Of a stretch of 64,000 nt of DNA, positions 54,701 through 58,160 are shown one piece after another (the stretch's first letter is position 1; each line of letters starts with the position of its first letter). The stretch is from Lepas anatifera. Taxonomy: Eukaryota; Arthropoda; Thecostraca; Lepadidae. The notes under the pieces are model-generated. The model made no database searches. It had not been told where the DNA came from and saw nothing but the letters and a program-made list of their open reading frames with translations. The stretch is from contig JAOTON010001356.1 in assembly GCA_034440635.1 (NCBI GenBank), positions 2,116,501 through 2,180,500 of the forward strand, in the 5' to 3' direction. The position numbers were made by a program, and so were the translations under genes.

Positions 54701-57278
54701 TTTTAGCATAGTTCGAAGTCAGCGTACCACAATACCTACTCCATTAAAATCTGGCACAAGAAATTTTAAGAAATTGTATTTTCTAAACTTTTTCTTCAGT
54801 AACGCGCAACCTCTCACCCCCTCTCATGCGTCAGCTAGATGGATTTCATAGCTTTGTAATATATAAATCCAGGCCGAAAGATTACTTGATGGCTTTAATG
54901 TCTATAGTATTCAGCTGTATGGTATCGTGTTCAACATATCCTGGTTAATACTGGTTCTGGCAGCCACAACGTGCAAAATCGCCCGTGAGAGGAAAAAATA
55001 GGTTTTTGACTTGACATGAAGCGTGGCCTGATGACTTTAACCCGCGCCCCACCGGGGTTCCGGCGCCACCTTCGCCCCACCGGGGGCCATCGATGGCCCC
55101 CTCTAACTCCGAAAATATGGGTATTATCAAAAATCTGCAAAGTGCATTAGAAACCTCGCGTGAATTCAGTAACAAATTACTTCGGATGTTTAACACGCGC
55201 ATTGACGGGGGCGGGTACCGGCCTCCCGTCGGGTTGTTCGGAGATAGCAGAAAAACAGCGGCGCGTAGCGCCGCCGTACTTGACATACCTTTTTCCCCAT
55301 CATTTTTACAACTTCTGTGAAAATTTTAAGGTTAGGTCATCTCAGGTCAGGTCACCAGTACAGGTCAAGTGACCCGACCTAAAAAAAAATTAAGATAGCA
55401 TAAGTCGGAGCAGGGTGAACTTATCCGATTGAAACTCATATCACATAATGGCCCCACCAAGTTCTCTAAAATATGTTCCGGTATTTTTTATATCGATGAC
55501 CTAAGGTCAGGTACGAGGCATCACCTCTCCATTGGAAATACATGGAAAAATGTTTTTTACGGAATAACTCAGTAACGGATGGTGATAGAGCATTTATTTT
55601 AGCTGCATTAGACTCGCCTGGGCTTTGCGGTTCTAACAATATTCATTTTATATATTTTGACCCTGACCTGACCTCAGGTCAGGTCAAATCCTTGATTTGA
55701 CCTATCAAGGTTAAATTATATATCATTCGATTCAGCTTGCTGAGAGGATTCATATAGTTCAAGTCGTTTTGCTCCATCTTTACTTGTTCAGATGTAATGG
55801 CCGAAAAATGAATTTACATGTTATCCCTATGACGGCATGTTTTGACCTCTCGTGACCTTGAATGTGACCTGACAAAAAATGGTCGAAATGTTTTCGATGG
55901 AGAAGTAGATGGGCAGCCCAACGCCGTTTACCGTTTTTCGCTACCTACCGTGGTTCTCGAGATCTTAGGGGGGCGGGTACCCGCCCTCCCCCGTCAATGC
56001 GAAGGTGGCTCAGACCCCCGTCAATGCGCGTGTTAAGCGCTCAGTTCAATGGTTTGACCTCCACAGTTCAAGTTAGGTCACGATAGGCTCTTTTCACTCA
56101 AATACGCAATGCTTAAGAAAACTGGGCATAACTCTTATGCCATTAGAGCTATTGAGATCTGGTAAACTACATTGGATTGGAAAATGCTAGACCTTTTTCC
56201 TCTATGCTAAATTTAATGACCTCCCACCAGTGGTTTGACCTCCAGAGTCCACCTCGTGACCTCATATGAACCGAGGTTATCAAAGGTCAAAAGTGACCTT
56301 GCCGTATATCAAATGAAAGCTATTGACGAGACATACACGATGGTGTTTGAACCAATGCTCTAGCTTAATTAGGTCAAACGTTATTGCCAAAATACTGTTT
56401 TTGACCCCAGGTGACTTTGGATGACCTTGGAGAGGTCAAAGGGAAAATATGACCCCTGGGATCCGTAAAAGGGTGTCCAAAACCGTTTTTCTGAGCAATT
56501 TGAGTATTTGCAATAGTTTTTGTGGCTTTTAGACCATAAGACAGTTTTCCCATGCTTTTTAATGGGAGATGTCACCTCGTGACCTGACCTTAGGTCAAGA
56601 AATCGAAAAATTCCCGATATACACCTTGTAGGCCTGGCAGGGCCATGAACTGTACAAAGTTTCAAATCAATCGACTGAGAAACGTAGCTCTTATAGAGCT
56701 CAAAAGTTGAAGTAAGGTGACTTTGGTTGACCTCGCTTGGTGACCTGACCTTTGGTGACCCGGGGTAGAAAATTTCAGAGATGATGTGAAAATGATTGAG
56801 TGAGAGATACAGCCCTTAACCGCGGTCCTGCGTTTCGTCGTTTTTCTGCTATCCGAAAAAAACTTTAGAGGGCCATCGATGGCCCCAGTGGGGCGAGGGT
56901 GAAGTCATAAAATTGATATCAATCGTGAGCTCCTGTGGCGAGCTGCACTTAAGTTTATGCCGCGAAGCTCTACATCAATGAGGGGCCAGTCGCGACTGGA
57001 AGGGTCTGTGTACATACCTCCCCCACATGAGGGAGAGTATGACAAAAACCAGAATAAGTCAGTGGGTTACGCCCGTCGAAGTGGGTTGTCTGACTGCTGA
57101 CTCCGGCTGGTGCGGTGTCCGGCAGAGGAGATCTCCACCCTCGTGGTGCACTTCCACCTGAAGCGGCTGACCGGCTACTTCCTGCTGCAAGTCTACATCC
57201 CGTGCGTGCTGATCGTCAGCTGCTCCTGGGTCAGCTTCTGGATCACCAAACGCGACGTCCCCGGCCGGGTCAGCCTGG
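6293..57278 (+). CDS. Cys-loop ligand-gated ion channel subunit, GABA-A alpha/GRD-like, 3' part outside window (spliced, 7 exons)
   Basis: A subunit of a pentameric neurotransmitter-gated channel in the plasma membrane, probably a GABA- or glycine-type chloride channel. Splicing exons 1-7 gives 277 codons plus one base with every junction in phase. Visible parts: signal peptide (residues 1-20), N-terminal helix, [14 protein letters not shown] strand (about 61-74), loop D DCYFRQMW (83-90), loop [10 protein letters not shown] (116-124), Cys loop C160-C174 with FPLD inside, loop B GSYGYTT (179-185), pre-M1 HFHLKR (235-240), M1 (244-265, Pro252) and the VPGRVSLG lead into M2. N-glycosylation sequons lie at N32, N98, N145, N203 and N213. 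HFHLKR, and GSYGYT with Gly where beta/RDL subunits have Glu, point to an alpha/GRD-like rather than RDL or beta subunit. M2-M4 are missing because the window ends. Family is certain; subtype and ligand are inferred. Confidence 0.93.
6459..7696. other. Start of receptor intron 1
   Basis: Intron 1 spans 6459-36448. This first part contains a SINE (6690-6862) and otherwise no feature I can name. Confidence 0.7.
6690..6862 (-). mobile_element. tRNA-derived SINE copy 2
   Basis: On the minus strand it matches copy 1 in order: tRNA-like head with GGCTC...GAGCC and a degenerate B box (GGGCTCGTGCCC), then CTGAATAGGTTGAT, and a tail with GAGTGGGCGATGCCGTA. Diverged but collinear. Confidence 0.6.
7697..9622 (+). 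mobile_element. TTAA element family B (B1), split by an A element
   Basis: Starts TTAACACGCACATTCACGGGG with the doubled end (GAGCCACCTTCGC spacer). It ends near CAATTCGCGTATTAG at 9622, a degenerate single end. Without the A3 insertion (8286-9320) it is about 0.9 kb, the normal B length. The bases AAGCGATCAATATAAAAA occur both before (8206) and after (9319) the insertion. Confidence 0.75.
8286..9320 (+). mobile_element. TTAA element family A, complete copy (A3), nested in B1
   Basis: TTAA at both ends, doubled end left, palindromes at both ends and an interior nearly identical to A2, A7 and A8. Confidence 0.92.
9623..9999. other. Intron sequence; tRNA-like scrap
   Basis: The only pattern is a tRNA-like scrap at about 9690-9752 (TTAGTGGTTAACTT, then GTTCGAATCCCGC). 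No gene. Confidence 0.35.
10000..11030 (-). mobile_element. TTAA element family A, complete copy (A4), reversed
   Basis: Single end at left beginning TTAGCCCTCGCCCCACC, doubled end at right finishing GGGGCGCGGGTTAA. The left flank reads TTAG and the right TTAA, so one copy of the target has mutated or the site was non-canonical. Confidence 0.9.
11331..11443. repeat. (TA)n followed by (CT)n microsatellites
   Basis: About 21 TA units (11331-11372), then a CT-rich run to 11443. The CT tract directly precedes TTTTTCAG and could act as a very strong polypyrimidine tract. Confidence 0.95.
11452..11594 (+). other. Candidate splice-flanked segment inside intron 1
   Basis: 143 bases lie between a long CT tract ending TTTTTCAG and TCTGAAGG before GTAAGT, both near-consensus splice sites. 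One frame is open throughout. The length is not a multiple of three, and joined to exon 1 in phase it hits a stop within three codons. It could be a poison exon, an untranslated exon of another transcript, or chance. Confidence 0.3.
11595..12107. other. Intron sequence, nothing recognised
   Basis: AT-rich unique sequence with no coding or repeat signal that I can name. Confidence 0.4.
12108..12184 (-). repeat. tRNA-like sequence (SINE head or tRNA relic)
   Basis: On the minus strand: TAGCGCAGTTGG (fits the A box), then GGTTCGAATCC (B box) at normal spacing. The T stem has a G-G mismatch and the acceptor stem does not pair, so a working tRNA is unlikely. Confidence 0.6.
12203..13290 (-). repeat. 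Second tRNA-like sequence, split by element A5
   Basis: The minus strand reads TAATAGCTCAGTGTG, TTAA, GCGCTCGCCTAGTAAG, then ATCCCGGGTTCGAATCCCGC once the insertion is skipped. A box and B box are clear; the acceptor stem does not pair. The A5 element interrupts it exactly at the TTAA of the D loop. It lies 20 bases from the other tRNA-like unit. Confidence 0.6.
12256..13250 (+). mobile_element. TTAA element family A (A5), complete but with many 1-base losses
   Basis: TTAA at both ends, doubled end left. Compared with A2 it has many single-base deletions, mostly in homopolymers and short runs, and both palindromes are damaged. Confidence 0.88.
13251..14879. other. Intron sequence with a CpG-rich patch
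   Basis: No gene. A CpG-rich patch spans about 14090-14300. The open frames here lack recognisable content. Confidence 0.4.
14880..15030. repeat. Short tandem repeat, unit about 42 bases
   Basis: The unit contains CTCTGCGTGATGCGCTGACT then GCGTGACGTACAGTTCCAAC. Two units are near identical; a third and a fourth partial are diverged. Confidence 0.8.
15132..15174. repeat. (TA)n microsatellite
   Basis: About 21 TA units. Confidence 0.95.
15175..16227. other. Intron sequence, nothing recognised
   Basis: Open frames on both strands (for example 15488-15874 minus and 15900-16214 plus) show no family motif. Confidence 0.35.
16228..16840 (+). mobile_element. TTAA element family B (B2), right end missing
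   Basis: TTAACACGCGCATTGACGGG opens the doubled end (spacer TCTGAGCCACCTT). The body follows B4 in reverse until about 16840, after TCGGATAAGTTCACCCTGC, where similarity stops. Confidence 0.8.
16841..17230. other. Intron sequence, nothing recognised
   Basis: A proline-rich open frame occurs here but has no recognisable family and runs into the minisatellite. Confidence 0.35.
17231..17645. repeat. Minisatellite, 64-base unit, about 6.5 copies
   Basis: Each unit contains GCAGAGCCCTGTCACCAGAT and GGCGGTATCGCCTCCGTGAC. One unit near 17500-17533 has lost its middle. Confidence 0.93.
17646..24644. other. Long intron stretch without recognised genes
   Basis: CpG-rich patches occur at about 17650-17930 and 18360-18620. 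At 20022-20110 a (TATTTG)n-like run precedes CCAACAGACC...GGCCCAATTACAGG, resembling the 3' tail of a truncated minus-strand LINE (compare 40356-40400). The rest shows no coding signal or repeat that I can name. Confidence 0.4.
24645..24710 (-). mobile_element. SINE tail fragment (copy 3)
   Basis: The minus strand reads GAGTTGGCGACGCCGTATAG then CTTTGCCAATTGGTG, matching the tail of SINE copies 1 and 2. Confidence 0.5.
25200..27020 (-). mobile_element. TTAA element family D (D2), split by an A element
   Basis: Starts TTAACACGCTCCCCGCTGGG (single end). It ends with a doubled CCCAGCGGG motif and CGCGTGTTCA, a mutated TTAA. Without A6 it is about 0.8 kb. Its first half matches positions about 1160-2016 in the same reading direction when inverted. 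Confidence 0.8.
25775..26794 (-). mobile_element. TTAA element family A, complete copy (A6), nested in D2
   Basis: TTAA at both ends, single end left, doubled end right (CGAAGGTGGCGCCGGACCCC). Confidence 0.92.
27021..29749. other. Intron sequence with GC-rich patch
   Basis: (GA)n at 27730-27760 is followed by a strongly GC/CpG-rich patch at about 27780-28110. Open frames overlapping it on several frames reflect composition rather than genes. Nothing else recognised. Confidence 0.4.
27730..27760. repeat. (GA)n microsatellite
   Basis: About 16 GA units. Confidence 0.95.
29750..30330. repeat. Diverged dispersed repeat H, copy 1
   Basis: The segment from about 30160 (GTCAAAACTCGTTTACCTGA) to about 30320 aligns by eye with 33010-33170, including a shared AT.ATCA.(T/C)CTAGA stretch and an ATCGG...AATTATT stretch. 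The left limit is uncertain; GGGAGGGGGCCTGGTCAGAC at 29770 resembles a degenerate TTAA-element end. Confidence 0.4.
31599..31642. promoter_or_regulatory. Three CACGTG E-boxes in 44 bases
   Basis: CACGTG occurs at 31599, 31617 and 31637, each followed by AG. bHLH proteins of the MYC/CLOCK/USF type bind this core. Function is not shown. Confidence 0.45.
32108..32121. promoter_or_regulatory. CRE-type palindrome 1
   Basis: CTGTGACGTCACAG, a 14-base perfect palindrome with the full CREB/ATF core TGACGTCA. Confidence 0.55.
32815..33180. repeat. Diverged dispersed repeat H, copy 2, with a B-like end
   Basis: ACCCCCGTCAATGCGCGTGT followed by TAA at 32897-32919 is a perfect family B terminus, but the flanking body is not B. 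The part from 33010 aligns with 30160-30320. Confidence 0.4.
33181..34375. other. Intron sequence, nothing recognised
   Basis: No coding or repeat signal that I can name. Confidence 0.35.
34376..35297 (-). mobile_element. TTAA element family E, complete copy
   Basis: Single end left: TTAACACGCGCACTGGAGGG, with palindrome GGGGGCCTCGGAGGCCCCC. Doubled end right: CCCCCTCAAGTGCG, spacer CGTTAGTGCCAGA, CCCCCTCCAGTGCG, GGTG, TTAA. The interior is the richest in AGGTCA direct repeats. Confidence 0.85.
34655..34855. promoter_or_regulatory. Cluster of nuclear-receptor half-sites in element E
   Basis: AGGTCAAAGGTCA, a perfect DR1, occurs at 34691 and again at 34842. AGGTCAAGGTCA (DR0) is at 34705. 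TCAAGGTCA-type monomer sites also occur. RXR/USP heterodimers and HNF4-type receptors use DR1; FTZ-F1/ERR-type receptors use TCAAGGTCA. Use in vivo is unknown. Confidence 0.5.
35294..35570 (+). mobile_element. TTAA element family B (B3), truncated, sharing a TTAA with E
   Basis: TTAACACGTGCATTGAAGGG opens the doubled end and the body follows B2 to about 35570. Its first TTAA is the last TTAA of element E. Confidence 0.78.
35571..36448. other. End of intron 1
   Basis: No repeat recognised; leads to the acceptor of exon 2. Confidence 0.5.
36449..36516 (+). CDS. Receptor exon 2: first beta strands of the ligand-binding domain
   Basis: The 68-base exon is bounded by CCATCCAG before it and GTGAGA after it. 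It enters in phase 1, so the last base of exon 1 plus GA makes a glycine, and ends in phase 0. Its product [26 protein letters not shown] sequence is the hallmark V.VN..I.S.GPISE strand of GABA-A receptors. Exactly 68 bases is the length of the equivalent exon in vertebrate GABA-A genes. A longer open frame runs upstream of the chosen acceptor, but only this site joins in phase with exon 1 at the conserved FGG position. Confidence 0.93.
36517..38091. other. Receptor intron 2
   Basis: 1575 bases. Contains (ATTGT)n at 36824-36847; otherwise unremarkable. Confidence 0.8.
36824..36847. repeat. (ATTGT)n microsatellite
   Basis: About five copies of the pentamer. Confidence 0.9.
38092..38199 (+). 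CDS. Receptor exon 3: loop D region
   Basis: The exon has 108 bases, 36 codons, and both ends are in phase 0. The acceptor is CACTGTTCCAG and the donor is AAAAG before GTCAGA. The product begins [12 protein letters not shown], the complementary-face loop D motif, then TDKRLQF, and ends [10 protein letters not shown] just before loop A. The sequon N98 lies here. An alternative AG at 38067 would insert eight extra residues (DDASSLFQ) that family members lack, so the later AG is preferred. With exon 4 it makes 224 bases, corresponding to the single 221-base exon of vertebrate genes, so an extra intron splits it here. Confidence 0.9.
38200..39389. other. Receptor intron 3
   Basis: 1190 bases, AT-rich, with a CRE-type palindrome at 39187. 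This intron interrupts what is one exon in vertebrate GABA-A genes. Confidence 0.85.
39187..39200. promoter_or_regulatory. CRE-type palindrome 2
   Basis: CTGTGACGTCACAG, identical to the copies at 32108 and 46636; flanks are unrelated. About 190 bases before exon 4. Confidence 0.55.
39390..39505 (+). CDS. Receptor exon 4: loop A and inner strands
   Basis: The acceptor is TTCCTCGCACAG and the donor is ATGAG before GTACGG, ending in phase 2. The 116 bases encode [18 protein letters not shown] followed by [28 protein letters not shown] is loop A, and the rest matches the strands leading to the Cys loop. The split arginine codon (AG plus G of exon 5) is the conserved R of YSMRLT. A CRE-like palindrome lies about 190 bases upstream in intron 3. 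Confidence 0.94.
39759..39841 (+). CDS. Receptor exon 5: Cys loop
   Basis: The 83-base exon lies between TTCCTTTTCAG and GTAAGT and enters in phase 2. It encodes RLTIKGSC then [14 protein letters not shown]: two cysteines 13 residues apart with the invariant FP.D motif, the defining Cys loop that couples ligand binding to gating. It ends PLEIGS in phase 1. An 83-base Cys-loop exon is the conserved length in GABA-A genes. Intron 4 before it is short (253 bases). Confidence 0.96.
40648..43210 (-). pseudogene. LINE reverse transcriptase, inactivated
   Basis: Reading down the minus strand: [20 protein letters not shown] and [11 protein letters not shown] (43210-43047), then beyond A7 [36 protein letters not shown] and [13 protein letters not shown] (domain with the first catalytic Asp). 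These are followed by [25 protein letters not shown] sequence and FADDVKIY (catalytic DD), [15 protein letters not shown], and a C-terminal part to 40648. A stop codon interrupts the frame at 41683-41685, and a frameshift near 41180-41210 separates the C-terminal region. It would copy its own RNA at a nicked target; this copy cannot. No endonuclease domain is present. Confidence 0.85.
42019..43046 (+). mobile_element. TTAA element family A, complete copy (A7), inside the LINE
   Basis: TTAA at both ends, doubled end left. Removing the element and one TTAA restores an uninterrupted LINE reading frame across the junction. Nearly identical to A3 and A8. Confidence 0.95.
43642..43807. repeat. Long hairpin with 4-base loop (hairpin 3)
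   Basis: Arms of about 80 bases pair with scattered mismatches, from AGATATAAAAGG...TTAGCATGCCAAT to ATTGGCATGCTAA...TTTTACATCT. The apex is ATCGAGA-TACG-TCTCGAT. Located in intron 5 on the transcribed strand. Confidence 0.88.
43808..44656. other. End of intron 5
   Basis: Near 43983, ACCCTACCGGAAATTGGGGG then GCGAAATTGCCCC resembles a lone degenerate TTAA-element end. (GA)n at 44468-44499. No gene. Confidence 0.4.
44468..44499. repeat. (GA)n microsatellite
   Basis: Interrupted GA run. Confidence 0.9.
44657..44794 (+). CDS. Receptor exon 6: loop B, loop F and approach to loop C
   Basis: The 138-base exon has acceptor CTGCTCACAG and donor GGGGAG before GTAAGT, phase 1 at both ends. It encodes [12 protein letters not shown] (loop B and beyond), a loop F stretch with sequon N203, QYQVQNIT (sequon N213), and the basic, hydrophilic TTQTKRGG leading to loop C. 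The length equals the 138-base exon of some GABA-A subunits. The position equivalent to the GABA-contacting Glu of beta subunits is Gly179, as in alpha subunits. Intron 5 before it holds the antisense LINE. Confidence 0.93.
44795..45438. other. Start of receptor intron 6
   Basis: Intron 6 spans 44795-57125. AT-rich, nothing recognised here. Confidence 0.5.
45439..46212. repeat. Minisatellite, 41-base unit in 82-base dimers, about 19 units
   Basis: Two alternating 41-base variants, GGCGGAGCCGGGGGCAGTAG... and GGCAGAGTCGTGGGTAGTAG..., form an 82-base higher-order unit in the middle of the array. Edge units are more divergent. Confidence 0.93.
46213..46600. other. CpG-rich intron sequence
   Basis: CpG-rich at about 46213-46420. 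The open frames on both strands look compositional. Confidence 0.4.
46601..47027. mobile_element. TIR element of about 0.43 kb (MITE-like)
   Basis: Outer ends GTTGTTTGAAATATTCCGA and its near-perfect complement at 47009-47027. Similarity between the arms continues inward for about 100 bases (ATTCTGG, TGACGTCA, ATTCCG...GCGGAA), with gaps. No coding capacity. Target duplication unclear. Confidence 0.65.
46636..46649. promoter_or_regulatory. CRE-type palindrome 3
   Basis: CTGTGACGTCACAG inside the left arm of the TIR element; the right arm has the shorter TGACGTCA at about 46983. Confidence 0.55.
47028..48244. other. Intron 6 sequence with a dispersed repeat relic
   Basis: At about 47915-48000 TCAGGGGTCTAAAA and GGTCGCCGA occur; the reverse complement is at about 54180-54270. 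GCGTACTCTTGCC also occurs in both regions (47705 and 54330). This suggests an old repeat in inverted orientation. Confidence 0.4.
48245..48937. mobile_element. Degenerate TTAA-element end (family uncertain)
   Basis: TTAACCCTTGCCCCGGTGAC at 48245 and AACCCCCCTGGTGGAAGGGG nearby have the style of a TTAA-element terminus. The other end could not be found; A8 is inserted downstream. Confidence 0.35.
48938..49973 (+). mobile_element. TTAA element family A, complete copy (A8)
   Basis: TTAA at both ends, doubled end left, interior nearly identical to A3 and A7. The right terminus has changes (CCCTCTCGGTGGGGCGAGAG). Confidence 0.94.
49974..51924. other. Intron 6 sequence, nothing recognised
   Basis: Mostly unique, AT-rich, no TTAA element and no coding signal. 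Confidence 0.45.
51925..52769 (-). mobile_element. TTAA element family B, complete copy (B4)
   Basis: Single end left: TTAACACGCGCATTGACGGG, with palindrome GGGCGGGTACCCGCCC. Doubled end right: CCCCCGTCAATGCG, spacer AAGGTGGCTCAGA, CCCCCGTCAATGCG, CGTG. The right target is GTAA, one T short of TTAA. Confidence 0.9.
52399..52421. promoter_or_regulatory. Four-half-site palindrome in B4
   Basis: TGACCTGACCT, one base, AGGTCAGGTCA: a perfect 23-base inverted repeat made of four nuclear-receptor half-sites. The same feature is in B5 near 55665. Confidence 0.5.
52770..55036. other. Intron 6 sequence with hairpin and repeat relic
   Basis: About 53590-53690 can fold (AAGTCGGC-GGTTTC-GGCCGACTT flanked by GGTCGCC repeats). 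About 54180-54690 contains the inverted partner of 47700-48000. No gene recognised. Confidence 0.4.
55037..56903 (+). mobile_element. TTAA element family A (A9), older copy split by B5
   Basis: Doubled end left at TTAA 55037. The A body resumes at 56037 and ends GGGGCGAGGGTGAA, a mutated TTAA. It differs from A2/A7/A8 at many positions, so it is older. Confidence 0.88.
55190..56036 (-). mobile_element. TTAA element family B, complete copy (B5), nested in A9
   Basis: TTAA at both ends, 847 bases, single end left, doubled end right (AAGGTGGCTCAGA spacer). Very similar to B4. Confidence 0.93.
56904..57125. other. End of intron 6
   Basis: Short unique sequence leading to the exon 7 acceptor. 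Confidence 0.6.
57126..57278 (+). CDS. Receptor exon 7: loop C end, M1 and start of M2
   Basis: The 153-base exon has acceptor GGTGTCCGGCAG and ends CTGG before GTCAGT, phase 1 at both ends. It encodes [14 protein letters not shown], then M1 ([20 protein letters not shown]) and [15 protein letters not shown]. The length is that of the M1 exon in vertebrate GABA-A genes. The residues before M2 are P-G-R where most anion channels of the family have P-A-R. Reading through the donor stops after two more codons, so retention of intron 7 would truncate the protein just after M1. The donor is the first unit of a 24-base tandem array. Confidence 0.94.
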
Positions 57279-57770
57279 GTCAGTGTTAGGAAGGGTCGGA
57301 GGGTCAATGTTAAGGAGGGTCAGCGTGAATCAGTGTTGGGAAGGTCGGAGGGTCAGTGTTGAGGAGGGTCGGAGGGTCAGGGTTGGGAAGGGTCGGAGGG
57401 TCAGTGTTGGGAAGGGTTGAAGGGTCAGTGTTGGGAAGGGTCGAAGGGTCAGTGTTAGGAAGGGTCGAAGGGTCAGTCTTGGGAAGGGTCGAAGGGTCAG
57501 TGTTGGGAAGGGTCGAAGGGTCAGTGTTAGGAAGGGTCGAAGGGTCAGTCTTGGGAAGGGTCGGAGGGTCAGTGTTGGGAAGGGTTGAAGGGTCAGTGTT
57601 GGGAAGGGTCGAAGGGTCAGTGTTAGGAAGGGTCGAAGGGTCAGTCTTGGGAAGGGTCGAAGGGTCAGTGTTGGGAAGGGTCGGAGGGTCAGTGTTGGGA
57701 AGGGTCGGAGGGTCAGTGTTGGGAAGGGTCGGAGGGTAAATTTTGAGGAGGGTCAGCCTGGGTCAGTGTT
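57279..57770. repeat. Minisatellite, 24-base unit, starting at the exon 7 splice donor
   Basis: About 19 units of GGGTCAGTGTTGGGAAGGGT plus CGAA, with variants. The donor itself is the first GGGTCAGTG. At 57750-57770 a 21-base copy of the exon end plus donor recurs exactly. Confidence 0.93.
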
Positions 57771-58104
57771 GGTTAGGGTCGGCTTAGGTCATTGTTGAGG
57801 AGGGTTCAGGGGTAGAGCATGGGTCAGTGTGGGACAATGTCAGAGAGTTGGCCCGGGACAATGTTGAACTGGCCGATCGGGGTCATTTCTGGGTAGGGAT
57901 TCATCTGTTTACTTTTTCATCTGTTTCTGTTTCATCTGATTTGTTATAGAATTAACTTAGTTCTCGTAAATCATTAATTTTGGTTCTCAAGCTCTCAAAT
58001 AATGTCCGACAGGCGAGGCTGAGATGGGTCTGTGTTGTCGGGGCGATAGGCTTGGGTTATTGGTTTCAGGAAGGACAGAGCTGGGTCAGTTTCTGTCACA
58101 TAAA

Positions 58105-58160
58105 CTCTCTCTCTCGCTCTTGCTCTCGCTCTCGCTCTCGCTCTCGCTCTTGCTCTCTCT
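58105..58160. repeat. (CTCGCT)n simple repeat
   Basis: Hexamer variants over about 56 bases. Confidence 0.9.

Noticed and set aside
57356..57739. 127-codon frame of repeated GRVEGSVL units
   Set aside because: It is the 24-base intronic minisatellite, whose unit is a multiple of three; no start context, and it is not in frame with exon 7.
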